Positions 1 to 9,746 of a stretch of DNA of 64,000 nucleotides are shown here, piece after piece. The DNA is taken from assembly GCF_900109515.1 (NCBI RefSeq), contig NZ_FOBD01000006.1:298459-362458 (forward strand), in the 5' to 3' direction. The notes under the pieces are model-generated. The model saw nothing but the letters and a program-made list of their open reading frames with translations, was not told where the DNA came from and did not search any database. Origin of the DNA: Paenibacillus sp. OK003 (GTDB lineage: Bacteria; Bacillota; Bacilli; Paenibacillales; Paenibacillaceae). How positions within the stretch are numbered: the stretch's first letter is position 1; every line of letters begins with the position of its first letter. The position numbers and the translations under genes are program-made.

Positions 1-67
1 GGGGTATCCTGTAGAGAAGCAAGAATAACGCTTTGGCAGCAGACTGCCAAAAGGAGTGGGCAAGGTT

Positions 68-901
68 ATGGAATTTACAAAAATGCATGGACTCGGCAAT
101 GATTTTATTGTTGTATTTGGAGAACAACAGCTTCCGGCTGATGCAGCAGAATTGGCTGTAAAATGGTGCAACCGTTTCTTCGGCATCGGCGCGGATGGCC
201 TGGTTTATATACTGCCTTCAGAGAAGGCTGATTTTCAGATGCGCATCATGAACTCGGACGGTTCGGAAGCAGAGCAATGTGGCAATGCCATACGCTGTGT
301 ATCCAAATATGTATATGATCATGGTCATGTGACTCAAGAACAGATTACGATTGAAACCATCGGTGCGGGTGTACAGCCCGTAAGCTTGAACATTCGTGAT
401 GGTAAAGTGCAAACCGTTCGTGTGGATATGGGAGAGCCTATCCTGAATGGACTTCAGGTTCCAACGACCGTCGATGCCAATCCGGTGGTGGATCATTCCA
501 TCGAAGCCAATGGACAGGAGTTCAAATTTACGGCAGTCTCCATGGGTAATCCTCATGCAGTCATCTATGTGGATGATGCTGTGAATTTTGATCTATCGAC
601 ATGGGGGCCACTACTTGAGGTTCATCCCATGTTCCCGAAAAAAATCAATGTAGAGTTCGCAACGGTTCGCGATCGCGGATATGTGGATATGCGTGTATGG
701 GAACGCGGTGCTGGACCAACACTGGCCTGTGGAACCGGAGCTTGCGCAACGCTGGTGTCATCCGTGCTGAACGGACATACGGATCGCACAGCGGTGATCA
801 GCCTCAAGGGTGGCGATCTTCATATTGAGTGGAACGAAGCAGACAATCACGTCTACATGACTGGACCTGCTGAAGTTGTTTTCAAGGGAGTCACTTCGTA
901 A
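68..901 (+). CDS. dapF: Diaminopimelate epimerase
   Basis: This cytoplasmic enzyme converts LL- to meso-diaminopimelate for lysine and peptidoglycan synthesis. The 277-residue protein starts with the family signature MEFTKMHGLGNDF. It carries both catalytic cysteine motifs of the two-base racemase mechanism: ECGNAIRC-like (QCGNAIRC) in the N-terminal half and ACGTGAC in the C-terminal half. An upstream GTG at 56 overlaps the AAGGAG at 51-56, so the ATG at 68 is the better start. It is followed by an intrinsic terminator at 920-942, so it ends its transcription unit. Confidence 0.96.
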   Translation: MEFTKMHGLGNDFIVVFGEQQLPADAAELAVKWCNRFFGIGADGLVYILPSEKADFQMRIMNSDGSEAEQCGNAIRCVSKYVYDHGHVTQEQITIETIGAGVQPVSLNIRDGKVQTVRVDMGEPILNGLQVPTTVDANPVVDHSIEANGQEFKFTAVSMGNPHAVIYVDDAVNFDLSTWGPLLEVHPMFPKKINVEFATVRDRGYVDMRVWERGAGPTLACGTGACATLVSSVLNGHTDRTAVISLKGGDLHIEWNEADNHVYMTGPAEVVFKGVTS

Positions 902-919
902 AGAACACGTTTCAATGAG

Positions 920-942
920 GAGGCCTTAGGGCCTCTTTTTTT
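920..942 (+). terminator. Intrinsic terminator after dapF
   Basis: A GAGGCC/GGCCTC stem with a four-base loop is followed by seven T residues, 18 bases after the dapF stop codon. Confidence 0.85.
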
Positions 943-1077
943 ACAGTTATATGAATTCCTACTTGTCCAGAGGGTTATGGAAACTGAATTTCACGAAAAA
1001 CCTGTGTTTTTCTTCGTTTTCAGATGTTTTTTGTGTTACATTAGTATGAAATGATCAGTCAGGCGGGGGGAAAAGGG

Positions 1078-2967
1078 ATGAAGGCGGATTTACGCAGTGT
1101 AATGCAGGAACGGGTCCTCATAGGGGATGGGGCGATGGGAACTTTCCTGTATCAGATGGGATTCCCGGTAGGGATTTCTTATGAAGAGCTGAACTTGATA
1201 TCACCTGAAGTGGTGGCAGATGTGCATCGTCGTTACCGCGATGCAGGTACGGAAATTCATGAAACCAATACGTACTCTGCCAATTACGATAAGCTGTCCA
1301 AGTTTGGTCTGGAGTCCAAGGTCGAGGATGTCAACCGTGCCGGTGTGCGTATCGCCAAAGAAGTAGCTGGCGCAAACGGTTATGTTCTGGGCGCGGTTGG
1401 CTCCATTCGTGGAGGAAAGCGGACGAACGTATCAACAAGTGAATTGAAGCGTTTCTATCAGCAACAGATTTTTGCACTGCTCGAAGAAGGAGTGGACGGC
1501 ATTCTGCTCGAAACCTTCTATGATATCGAGGAAATGGATATCGCCCTTCTACAGGCGCGCAAGCTGAGTGATCTCCCGGTAATTGGACAGTTCGCTGTTG
1601 AGGATGTAGGGCACACACTGGATGGATATACGATGCCTGAAGCTTTCCGAATCATGCGTGAGCAAGGGGCTGACGTCATTGGTTTCAACTGCCGTTCCGG
1701 TCCAAACGGAATTATGCGGGCGATGGAAACCGTATCAGGTCGTATCGGTGTTCCAATGTCTGTTTACCCGAATGCGGGTGCAGCGGATTACGTCGATGGT
1801 CAGTTCCGATATGGAGCGTCCCCGGAATACTTCGGACAGACCGCAGTGCAATTCGCTGATCTGGGCGCACGTATCATCGGAGGCTGCTGTGGTACGACAC
1901 CTGACCATATCGCGGCAATTGCTCAGGCTCTTGTTGAATACACACCTGCTCCCATCCTGGAACCTGATCCTTCCGAGTCAAAACCGCGTATTATCCTGCA
2001 TGAGAATGTAGATGAACGGTCTGGACGGGGTGGGCAGCCTACGATTGTGGATCTGGTCAAACAACGCCATACGGTCATCGTCGAACTTGACCCACCGCGT
2101 GATCTCGACATTGCAAAGTTTATGAAAGGCGCCGAGACACTGAAAGCGGCTGGTGCAGATGCGTTAACATTGGCTGATAACTCCCTAGCAGTTACCCGGA
2201 TGAGTAACATGGCTCTCGGCCATCTTGTTCAGGACCGTACAGGATTGCGCCCACTGGTGCATATTGCATGTCGTGACCGGAATCTGATCGGGACACAATC
2301 GCACATGATGGGATTTGATGCTCTAGGCATTAATCATGTACTCGCTGTAACAGGTGACCCTGCACGATTTGGAGACTTGCCCGGATCAAGCTCGGTATAC
2401 GATCTGACTTCTTTTGAAATTATACGTATGATCAAACAGTTGAACGACGGCGTGTCCTTCTCCGGTAAACCGCTCAAACAGAAGGCAGGCTTTGTTATCG
2501 GTGCCGCTTTTAACCCGAATGTGAAACATCTGGATAAGGCTGTGCAGCGGCTTGAGAAAAAGATTGCTTCCGGAGCCGATTATATTATGACGCAGCCGAT
2601 ATACGATCCTGAACTAATCGTAGCCATGCATGAAGCGACCAAGCATCTGGATGTGCCGATCTTTGTAGGGGTAATGCCGTTAGCCAGCGGCCGAAATGCA
2701 GAATATCTGCATAATGAGGTTCCGGGTATTCAGCTGTCGGATGAAGTGCGTTCCCGGATGGCTGGTCTCGAAGGCGAAGAAGGTCGAGCAATGGGTGTGA
2801 AGATCGCCAAGGAGCTTCTGGATGTAGCAACAGAACATTTCAAAGGAATCTATTTAATGACTCCATTTATGTTCTATAGTATGACGGCCGAACTGACCCA
2901 ATATGTGTGGGAGAAGTCGGAGCATCAATGTCCTACTTGTTTCAACCCTAATAATCAATTACAATAG
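1078..2967 (+). CDS. yitJ: Bifunctional homocysteine S-methyltransferase / methylenetetrahydrofolate reductase
   Basis: This 629-residue fusion corresponds to B. subtilis YitJ. Residues about 1-300 form a homocysteine S-methyltransferase barrel with GDGAMGT near the start and the zinc-binding GGCCGTTPDHI motif. Residues about 330-620 form a 5,10-methylenetetrahydrofolate reductase domain (ALTLADNS, HIACRDRN, MTQPIYD). It couples methyl-folate production with homocysteine methylation in methionine recycling. An in-frame ATG at 1051 lies 27 bases upstream, but the GGGGAAAAGGG at 1066-1076 and family alignment favour 1078. No S-box riboswitch was recognised in the 100-base leader. Confidence 0.92.
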   Translation: MKADLRSVMQERVLIGDGAMGTFLYQMGFPVGISYEELNLISPEVVADVHRRYRDAGTEIHETNTYSANYDKLSKFGLESKVEDVNRAGVRIAKEVAGANGYVLGAVGSIRGGKRTNVSTSELKRFYQQQIFALLEEGVDGILLETFYDIEEMDIALLQARKLSDLPVIGQFAVEDVGHTLDGYTMPEAFRIMREQGADVIGFNCRSGPNGIMRAMETVSGRIGVPMSVYPNAGAADYVDGQFRYGASPEYFGQTAVQFADLGARIIGGCCGTTPDHIAAIAQALVEYTPAPILEPDPSESKPRIILHENVDERSGRGGQPTIVDLVKQRHTVIVELDPPRDLDIAKFMKGAETLKAAGADALTLADNSLAVTRMSNMALGHLVQDRTGLRPLVHIACRDRNLIGTQSHMMGFDALGINHVLAVTGDPARFGDLPGSSSVYDLTSFEIIRMIKQLNDGVSFSGKPLKQKAGFVIGAAFNPNVKHLDKAVQRLEKKIASGADYIMTQPIYDPELIVAMHEATKHLDVPIFVGVMPLASGRNAEYLHNEVPGIQLSDEVRSRMAGLEGEEGRAMGVKIAKELLDVATEHFKGIYLMTPFMFYSMTAELTQYVWEKSEHQCPTCFNPNNQLQ

Positions 2968-2986
2968 TGTAACGGATGTGATGCCG

Positions 2987-3886
2987 ATGTCATTCAGTAT
3001 GACCGGATACGGTCAATCCGCCTTTCATTTTGGAGGCTATAAGGTACAATTGGAAATCAAGTCTGTCAATCATCGTTATTGTGAAGTGATGATGCGTCTC
3101 CCGAGAGAGTGGACGTGTTATGAAGACGGATTGAGGAAAAAGGTACAGAGCCGCTTAAAGCGTGGGCGGATTGATGTTTATGTGATGAAAGAAAAAGATG
3201 AAGACCAGGCTCTTCCCGCTGTTCTGAATGAGCAGGCGGTCAGGGCCTATCTTCAGGCCGCAGAGCAATTGGAGAGCCGCTATGGTATGCAGGGCAAACC
3301 TAGCATTATGGATATGCTGGCACTTCCAGAGGTCATGGTTCATTCGGATGGGACGAGTTCGCTTCCGGAAGAGCAGAAGGACGAATGGGAGCGTGTCCTG
3401 CAGCAGGGGTTGGAAGAGGCTTTATCCGGTCTGGAGCAGATGCGCGCCCGCGAGGGTCTTCATTTGGCCAGTGATCTGGAACGACGTGTTAGTCGTCTGG
3501 AATCACTGCATACCGAGATGCTTGCTCTTGCGCCGACTGTGGTGAGTGATCATCGCAACAAGTTAAGACAAAGGCTTACGGAAATGCAGGAAGAAGGCTC
3601 TTTCCCTTTTGACGAGCATAAATTAGGTATGGAAATTGCTATGTTTGCCGATCGTTCTAACATAGAGGAAGAGCTTACGCGTCTACAGAGTCACTTTGGA
3701 CAGAGCAGGGAACTGCTGAAAAGTGATGAGCCAGTAGGCCGCAAGTTAGACTTTCTTATTCAGGAGATGAATAGGGAAGTCAATACGATTGGATCAAAAG
3801 CCAACCATTTGGCTCTGGTGAACCGTGTTGTCGAGATGAAGGCGGAACTGGAGAAAATTCGTGAGCAAGCGGCGAATATCGAATGA
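2987..3886 (+). CDS. yloC: YicC/YloC family endoribonuclease
   Basis: The start MSFSMTGYGQS matches the YicC family N-terminus, and the 299-residue length is normal. The C-terminal half has the conserved family segments (KLGMEIAMFADRSNIEEEL; DFLIQEMNREVNTIGSKA). E. coli YicC and B. subtilis YloC are reported as RNases acting on small RNAs or mRNA decay. The open frame extends upstream into yitJ (to 2903), but the homologous part starts at 2987; an ATG at 2981 is an alternative. It precedes remA and gmk as in B. subtilis, so it probably belongs to the same operon. Confidence 0.9.
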   Translation: MSFSMTGYGQSAFHFGGYKVQLEIKSVNHRYCEVMMRLPREWTCYEDGLRKKVQSRLKRGRIDVYVMKEKDEDQALPAVLNEQAVRAYLQAAEQLESRYGMQGKPSIMDMLALPEVMVHSDGTSSLPEEQKDEWERVLQQGLEEALSGLEQMRAREGLHLASDLERRVSRLESLHTEMLALAPTVVSDHRNKLRQRLTEMQEEGSFPFDEHKLGMEIAMFADRSNIEEELTRLQSHFGQSRELLKSDEPVGRKLDFLIQEMNREVNTIGSKANHLALVNRVVEMKAELEKIREQAANIE

Positions 3887-3937
3887 ACGGTCATATTTCG
3901 GCAAAAGAGTCGCATGTATAGGGGGAAGAACCTGATT

Positions 3938-4198
3938 ATGGCAATCAAACTCATTAACATTGGATTCGGTAACATCGTATCGGCGAACCGGATTATATCC
4001 ATCGTGAGTCCGGAATCGGCGCCGATCAAGAGAATTATACAAGAGGCAAGAGACCGTCATATGCTGATAGACGCAACATACGGAAGACGTACTCGTGCCG
4101 TTATTATTACGGATAGCGATCATGTCATTCTGTCTGCGGTACAGCCAGAAACGGTCGCCCATCGTCTTTCTTCGAAAGATGATGACAACGACGAATAA
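3938..4198 (+). CDS. remA: Extracellular matrix regulator RemA (DUF370)
   Basis: This 86-residue protein starts [12 protein letters not shown] and contains the RemA core ([26 protein letters not shown]). RemA is a DNA-binding ring-forming activator of biofilm matrix and osmoprotection genes in B. subtilis. AGGGGGAAG lies ten bases upstream of the ATG, which rules against the longer frame from 3914. Gene order yloC-remA-gmk is conserved. Whether it also controls the exopolysaccharide genes at 34.8-43.1 kb cannot be told from sequence. Confidence 0.93.
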   Translation: MAIKLINIGFGNIVSANRIISIVSPESAPIKRIIQEARDRHMLIDATYGRRTRAVIITDSDHVILSAVQPETVAHRLSSKDDDNDE

Positions 4199-4211
4199 AA
4201 TGGAGTGTAAT

Positions 4212-4784
4212 ATGTCTAAGGGATTACTGGTAGTGTTGTCCGGCCCATCTGGGGTCGGGAAGGGTACAGTATGCAGCGCTTTGCGCAAACGGGTGCCGGA
4301 ATTGATTTATTCTGTCTCGGCAACGACTCGTCAGCCACGTCTGGGTGAGGAACATGGCGTCAATTATTTCTTCAGAAGCCATGAAGAGTTCCTGAACATG
4401 ATTGCTGAAGATCAATTGTTGGAACACGCAGAATATGTAGGAAACTATTACGGAACACCGCGTGATTTTGTGGAGAAAACGATTAACGAAGGCCGGGACA
4501 TCATTCTTGAGATTGAAGTTCAAGGCGCGTTGAAAGTGAAAGAAAAGTTCCCGGAAGGGATCTTTGTATTTCTGTTGCCTCCTTCATTGGACGAGCTTAA
4601 AGATCGCATTCAGGGCCGTGGTACGGAAAGTCAGGCGACGATTGATCATCGGATGTCCGTCGCGGTAGATGAGATCAGTCTGCTGGAGCAGTACGATTAC
4701 GCTGTCGTTAATGATGAAATTGATTTGGCGTGTAAACGAATAGAAAGCATCATTATCGCCGAACATTGTAAGATCAATAAATAA
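4212..4784 (+). CDS. gmk: Guanylate kinase
   Basis: This enzyme phosphorylates GMP to GDP. The 190-residue protein has the P-loop [10 protein letters not shown] after the start MSKGLLVVL, followed by the GMP-binding segment ([21 protein letters not shown]). The start at 4212 is 13 bases after the remA stop with GGAG at 4202; the open frame running back to 4095 overlaps remA and is not expected to be coding. It probably shares a transcript with remA and rpoZ. Confidence 0.96.
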   Translation: MSKGLLVVLSGPSGVGKGTVCSALRKRVPELIYSVSATTRQPRLGEEHGVNYFFRSHEEFLNMIAEDQLLEHAEYVGNYYGTPRDFVEKTINEGRDIILEIEVQGALKVKEKFPEGIFVFLLPPSLDELKDRIQGRGTESQATIDHRMSVAVDEISLLEQYDYAVVNDEIDLACKRIESIIIAEHCKINK

Positions 4785-4815
4785 TCCATTTACCGCCGCG
4801 AAATGCGATAATCAG

Positions 4816-4855
4816 TGGAGCTGCTGTCATAGGATATATAGGTAGAGCAGCTCCA
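4816..4855. repeat. 10-bp inverted repeat in the gmk-rpoZ spacer
   Basis: TGGAGCTGCT at 4816-4825 and AGCAGCTCCA at 4846-4855 are perfect inverted repeats separated by 20 bases. There is no T tract, so this is not a standard terminator; it may be an mRNA processing or stability hairpin between gmk and rpoZ. Confidence 0.55.
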
Positions 4856-4941
4856 GTCTGGTTAGCGTATCCAGCGGTGCACCATAAATCCGTCAGGCGG
4901 CGAATTGTGATTATACTAATGCAAAGAGGTGTTTTGTAAAT

Positions 4942-5157
4942 ATGCTGTATCCTTCTATTGATGAAATGATGAACAAAGTCGACAGCAAGTATTCCCTTGT
5001 TGTGGCCGCTTCCCGCCGGGCAAGACAGCTTCGTGAAGGTGAGAAAACGGATTTGAGAAATGCCAGATCCCATAAACAGGTTGGCGTTGCACTTGAAGAA
5101 ATTTATGGTGATCTGCTCGTTGTCATCAAAGGACAGGACGAAGAGGAAGAAGAGTAA
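4942..5157 (+). CDS. rpoZ: DNA-directed RNA polymerase omega subunit
   Basis: This 71-residue protein aids RNA polymerase assembly. It starts MLYPSIDEMMNKVDSKYSLV, has the conserved AASRRARQL segment and VGVALEEI, and ends in an acidic tail (DEEEEE). AGAGGTG lies upstream of the ATG. It sits between gmk and coaBC as in other Bacillales and is followed by a terminator. Confidence 0.95.
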   Translation: MLYPSIDEMMNKVDSKYSLVVAASRRARQLREGEKTDLRNARSHKQVGVALEEIYGDLLVVIKGQDEEEEE

Positions 5158-5208
5158 GCCGCCTGCGGCTGCTCTTCAACTGCATACGGCGCAAGCCGGA
5201 TTTATTTG

Positions 5209-5236
5209 ACAACCGCGAGGTTGTTATTTTTTTCTC
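5209..5236 (+). terminator. Intrinsic terminator between rpoZ and coaBC
   Basis: An ACAACC/GGTTGT stem with loop GCGA is followed by TATTTTTTT, 50 bases after the rpoZ stop. Confidence 0.75.
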
Positions 5237-5277
5237 TATTCATCCTTATAAAGGTTGTATATATCGGGGGGATAACC

Positions 5278-6513
5278 ATGTTGAACGGTAAAAAAATCGT
5301 GCTTGGTGTGACTGGCGGCATAGCCGCATACAAGGCGGCTACATTATGCAGCAGGCTGGTGCAAAAAGGAGCGGACGTTCATGTCATTATGACGAATTCC
5401 GCCAAACAGTTTATTACCGAATTAACGCTGCAAACCTTGACCCGAAATGTAGTATATAGTGATACATTTGATGAGCGGGAGCCTTCGGTCGTCTCGCATA
5501 TTCATCTGGCTGATCTGGCCGATCTTGTGTTGGTTGCTCCGGCAACAGCCAATGTGATTGCCAAAATGGCACATGGGATGGCAGATGATATGCTCTCAAC
5601 AACCTTGCTTGCAACCACTGCTCCGGTGATGATTGCGCCAGCGATGAATGTACATATGTATGATCATCCGGCGGTACAGCATAATATGTGTCTGTTAACC
5701 GAGCGTGGAACCATGATGATTGAACCGGGTGAAGGTCAGCTGGCGTGCGGGTATGTGGGCAAAGGGCGTTTGGAAGAGCCAGAGACAATTGTCGATGTGG
5801 TGGAACGTTTTTTTGAACAGCAGGAGTCTGTCAAACGGGAACGCAATGAACAGCTTTCTTTGTTGAGTGGAAAGAAGGTTGTGGTCACTGCAGGAGGAAC
5901 CATTGAACGCATTGATCCGGTGAGATATATTACCAATGATTCTTCAGGCAAAATGGGTTTTGCCATTGCAGCGGCAGCGCGTGATCTGGGGGCAGATGTA
6001 ACTTTAGTTATGGGAAATACCCAGGTTCAGCCACCAGCCAATGTACATGTGATCCCGGTACAGTCTGCGCAGGATATGTATGATGCGGTAGTAAGCCAAT
6101 GGGATAATGCAGATATCGTGGTTAAGGCCGCAGCTGTTGCGGATTATCGCCCCAAGGAAGTGTACACAGAGAAAATCAAGAAGAAAGGCGATACATTATC
6201 GCTTGAACTTATTAAAAATATAGATATTCTTGAAACGCTGGGCAAGCAGAAGAGCCATCAATTTTTGATTGGTTTTGCTGCGGAGACCAATTCATTAGAA
6301 ATGTATGCACGTGAGAAACTGGAACGGAAAAACTGTGATCTGATCGTAGCCAATGATGTCACCCAGGCGGGTGCCGGATTTGGAACAGATACCAACGCGG
6401 TGCACATCTATGACCGTGAAGGTTTGGTGGAGGAGCTCCAGGTGGTGGCCAAGGAAGAGGTGGCCCGCAGGTTGCTTTCGATTGCGGCGGAGCGCATTGC
6501 CGGGAGGAATTAA
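5278..6513 (+). CDS. coaBC: Bifunctional phosphopantothenoylcysteine decarboxylase / phosphopantothenate-cysteine ligase
   Basis: This 411-residue protein carries out two steps of coenzyme A synthesis. The N-terminal flavoprotein (CoaC) domain shows [11 protein letters not shown], the PAMNVHMY active-site segment and the ACGYVGKGR lid with its cysteine. The C-terminal CoaB domain has [13 protein letters not shown] and the KAAAVADY segment. GGGGGGAT lies seven bases before the ATG at 5278; the frame upstream to 5206 covers the terminator region. The stop is one base before the priA start, so the two genes are translationally linked. Confidence 0.96.
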   Translation: MLNGKKIVLGVTGGIAAYKAATLCSRLVQKGADVHVIMTNSAKQFITELTLQTLTRNVVYSDTFDEREPSVVSHIHLADLADLVLVAPATANVIAKMAHGMADDMLSTTLLATTAPVMIAPAMNVHMYDHPAVQHNMCLLTERGTMMIEPGEGQLACGYVGKGRLEEPETIVDVVERFFEQQESVKRERNEQLSLLSGKKVVVTAGGTIERIDPVRYITNDSSGKMGFAIAAAARDLGADVTLVMGNTQVQPPANVHVIPVQSAQDMYDAVVSQWDNADIVVKAAAVADYRPKEVYTEKIKKKGDTLSLELIKNIDILETLGKQKSHQFLIGFAAETNSLEMYAREKLERKNCDLIVANDVTQAGAGFGTDTNAVHIYDREGLVEELQVVAKEEVARRLLSIAAERIAGRN

Positions 6514-6514
6514 T

Positions 6515-9064
6515 ATGGAGATCGCCAAGGTTATTGTCGATGTTCCTGTGAAGGAAACAGACCGGCCGTTTGATTATCTGGTGCCGGAATCCATGCGTGA
6601 ATGGATTGAGATTGGCAGCAGGGTAGGTGTACCTTTTGGTCATCGGACGGTGCAGGGTTTCGTGATTGATCTGGTGCCGCGCACGGGTACGGAGACTTTC
6701 AAACTCAAACCGATTCAGGAATTGCTGGATATCGTTCCACCGTTGTCAGAAGATTTGGTTGAATTGGCCGAATGGATGAGTGAACGTTATGCCAGCAACC
6801 GCATTTTGTCTTTGCAGGTGATGGTACCGACTGCGCTGAAAGGGAAAGCAGAGCGGTATATTTCCCTTGGAGATGCGTTGGATGGACAAATGGCAGGTTC
6901 GGCGTCAGGTGAAGAAGTTCTTTTTGTGTGGGGCGAAGAATCGACTTCAGAAAAAGTACAGCAAGATATTATTCGGTTTGTGAAGAGTCGTGGGCAGGTT
7001 CCGCTCCAGCAACTGAGTCGTAAATACCCCAATCATGCTGCGCTGATCAAGAAGTTGTTGCTCAGTGGTGTCCTGCTGGAAAGTCAGGCGATTAAGGACA
7101 AGCTCAATAAAAAAACGATGAAATCCATTGATCTTGCTGTGGATGTGGCGGCTGCGGAAGAGGCATTGAATTCATTCCCTGCAAAGGCACAACGGCAAAA
7201 GGAAGTTTTGGCTTTCTTGCTGGAAATGAAAGAACTGTTGCCGATGGCGATGAAAGAATTGCTGTCCGCACTTCAGGTATCAGCGGCTACAGTCAAAGGT
7301 CTGGAGGAGAAAGGGCTGGTTGTAACGGAGGACGTCGAAGTCTTTCGTGACCCTTATCAGGGACGCAAGTTCCGTGCGACCGAGCCACTGAATCTGACCG
7401 ACGAGCAGCAGCATGTTTATAACCATATTAATGGTCGATTGCAGGAAAGGCGCCACGGCGTCTTTTTGCTTCATGGTGTAACAGGCAGTGGCAAAACGGA
7501 AGTATACCTCCAGACCATTCAGCGCTGTATTGAACAGGATCGACAGGCCATTGTGCTTGTACCCGAGATTGCACTGACACCGCAGATGGTTGAGCGTTTT
7601 AAAGGACGTTTTGGTGATCAGGTTGCCGTGATGCACAGTCGGTTGTCTGGTGGAGAGCGTTATGATGAGTGGCGCAAAATTCGGGAAGGTCAGGTGAAGG
7701 TTGCCATTGGCGCCCGTTCAGCTGTCTTTGCTCCGTTCAGTCGTCTTGGTCTGATCATTATGGACGAGGAGCACGAGACTTCATATAAACAGGAAGAAAC
7801 CCCGAAATATCATGCCCGTGATGTTGCGGTAAAAAGAGCACAGCAGCATCAGGCGGTCGTTGTCCTGGGTTCAGCGACACCTTCGCTGGAAAGTTACTAT
7901 GCTGCCCGTTCACAGAGCAATGATGATTTTGCACCACTTTTGTTGGAGATGCCTACCCGCGCACTTGGTAATAAGCTGCCGGAGGTACGGATTGTTGATA
8001 TGCGCGAAGAGTTGAAGGACGGCAATCGCTCGATGTTCAGCCGCGCCTTGCACAAAGGATTGGAAGAGCGGTTGGAGCGTGGGGAACAGACCGTGCTTCT
8101 GCTGAATCGACGTGGCTATTCCACCTTTGTGATGTGCCGCAGTTGTGGATACGTTGCAGGCTGTCCCGAGTGTGATATTTCATTAACTTATCATCAGCGC
8201 TCCAATAATCTTCGTTGTCACTATTGTGGATATGCGGAAGCGGCGCCAGAAGTGTGCCCGGATTGCGGCAGCGAGCATATTCGATATTTCGGTACAGGTA
8301 CGCAGCGGGTAGAGGAAGAATTGGCGAAGCTGTTCCCGGGTATTCGCGTCATTCGGATGGACGTGGATACAACGAGCGAAAAAGGGTCGCATGAGAAATT
8401 GTTGAAGCAGTTTCGCGAGAAAAAGGCAGACGTATTACTGGGTACCCAAATGGTTGCCAAAGGGCTTGATTTTCCTGATGTCACCCTGGTTGGTGTCATC
8501 ACAGCAGACTCGGCGCTCAATTTGCCTGATTTCCGGGCTGCCGAAAAAACATTTCAACTGCTCACCCAGGTGGCGGGCCGTGCAGGTCGACATCAACTTC
8601 CGGGCGAGGTGTTTGTCCAGTCCTATACACCAGAGCACTATTCGATTGGGCATGCGAGCCAGCATGACTATGTTTCGTTTGTCCGTGAGGAATTATTGCA
8701 TCGGCGCAATTTGCAGTATCCGCCTTACTGTCGCCTGATTTTGGTGACCTTCTCACATGAGCAGCTTCCGGTACTGATCCGGCTGGCGGAGAACTACACA
8801 CGAATACTGAAAGAAAAGGCAAATGCTGTTGGCTGGTTAGGCAGTTTGGATCGTTTCAGCAATGATGCCTTTGACGTGCTTGGGCCGGTAGCATCACCGA
8901 TTCCTCGGATCAAGAATAGATACAGATTCCAATGTATGATAAAATGGCGGGGGGATGTCGACGCCATTGGACTGGCGCTCGCGACGGCCCGGCGCATGGA
9001 CGACGATGTTCAGGCGCAGAAGCTGCAAATTAGTCTGGATGTAGACCCGCAAATGTTAATGTGA
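6515..9064 (+). CDS. priA: Primosomal protein N' (replication restart helicase PriA)
   Basis: This 849-residue 3'-5' DNA helicase restarts stalled forks. Domains in order: N-terminal DNA-binding domain (EIAKVIVDVPVKETDRPFDY), a winged-helix-like linker, helicase lobe 1 with Walker A GVTGSGKTEVY and the DEEH box, eight cysteines of the zinc-binding insert (CRSCGYVAGCPEC ... CHYCGYAE ... CPDCGSEH), and lobe 2 with QVAGRAGR. GGGAGGAAT precedes the ATG at 6515. The longer open frame overlapping coaBC from 6353 is not real. Confidence 0.97.
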   Translation: MEIAKVIVDVPVKETDRPFDYLVPESMREWIEIGSRVGVPFGHRTVQGFVIDLVPRTGTETFKLKPIQELLDIVPPLSEDLVELAEWMSERYASNRILSLQVMVPTALKGKAERYISLGDALDGQMAGSASGEEVLFVWGEESTSEKVQQDIIRFVKSRGQVPLQQLSRKYPNHAALIKKLLLSGVLLESQAIKDKLNKKTMKSIDLAVDVAAAEEALNSFPAKAQRQKEVLAFLLEMKELLPMAMKELLSALQVSAATVKGLEEKGLVVTEDVEVFRDPYQGRKFRATEPLNLTDEQQHVYNHINGRLQERRHGVFLLHGVTGSGKTEVYLQTIQRCIEQDRQAIVLVPEIALTPQMVERFKGRFGDQVAVMHSRLSGGERYDEWRKIREGQVKVAIGARSAVFAPFSRLGLIIMDEEHETSYKQEETPKYHARDVAVKRAQQHQAVVVLGSATPSLESYYAARSQSNDDFAPLLLEMPTRALGNKLPEVRIVDMREELKDGNRSMFSRALHKGLEERLERGEQTVLLLNRRGYSTFVMCRSCGYVAGCPECDISLTYHQRSNNLRCHYCGYAEAAPEVCPDCGSEHIRYFGTGTQRVEEELAKLFPGIRVIRMDVDTTSEKGSHEKLLKQFREKKADVLLGTQMVAKGLDFPDVTLVGVITADSALNLPDFRAAEKTFQLLTQVAGRAGRHQLPGEVFVQSYTPEHYSIGHASQHDYVSFVREELLHRRNLQYPPYCRLILVTFSHEQLPVLIRLAENYTRILKEKANAVGWLGSLDRFSNDAFDVLGPVASPIPRIKNRYRFQCMIKWRGDVDAIGLALATARRMDDDVQAQKLQISLDVDPQMLM

Positions 9065-9245
9065 GCATTTGTAGTAAAATGCGGATGTAAACAAGCGGTA
9101 TAAACATAGATTAAAACAACATGAATGATGGCTCGATCTTAAAATCAGTTTTTGATACCTGCTACATAGCAGAAAATCAGTACTTATTTTTGAAATGAGC
9201 CTGATGTCCTGAAATTATGATGAGGATTAGGAAGGTGCTTACAAC

Positions 9246-9734
9246 ATGTCGATTCGTATTATCGTGAAAGAACCGGATGAGGTACTACACAAAAGAGCTA
9301 AAGAAGTAACTAAAGTTACACCTAATGTACAGAAACTGCTGGATGATATGGCAGATACGATGTATGACGCAGAAGGCGTAGGTCTGGCTGCACCACAGGT
9401 TGGTATTTTGAAACGGCTTATTGTGATCGATTGCGGAGATGAGCAGGGCCTGATCAAGATGATCAATCCGGAGATTATTGCAAGTGAGGGAGAGCAATTT
9501 GGACCCGAAGGCTGCTTGAGTATCCCTGGCATTAATGGTGATGTGCGTCGTTTTGAGACGGTTACAGTCAAAGGGCTGGACCGCGAAGGCAAGGAACTGA
9601 TTATTACGGGCAGCGGGCTGTTGTCACGCGCATTCCAGCATGAGATTGACCATTTGGATGGCGTGCTCTTTACGGATATTGCTGAAAAAGTGTACGAAAT
9701 TGCAGCCGATCAAACCGGGCCGCGTCGTAACTAA
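9246..9734 (+). CDS. def: Peptide deformylase
   Basis: This enzyme removes the N-formyl group from nascent proteins. The 162-residue protein has the three metal-site motifs GVGLAAPQ, EGCLSIPG and HEIDHLDG, where the Cys and two His bind the metal and the Glu is catalytic. GGAAGGTGC lies upstream of the ATG. The 181-base spacer after priA probably holds a promoter, though none is clear. The stop is 12 bases before the fmt start, and def-fmt pairing is standard. Confidence 0.96.
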   Translation: MSIRIIVKEPDEVLHKRAKEVTKVTPNVQKLLDDMADTMYDAEGVGLAAPQVGILKRLIVIDCGDEQGLIKMINPEIIASEGEQFGPEGCLSIPGINGDVRRFETVTVKGLDREGKELIITGSGLLSRAFQHEIDHLDGVLFTDIAEKVYEIAADQTGPRRN

Positions 9735-9746
9735 GGAGTGATCGAC

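Noticed and set aside
951..1077. S-box (SAM) riboswitch before yitJ
   Set aside because: The spacer after the dapF terminator is too short and lacks the S-box core motifs.
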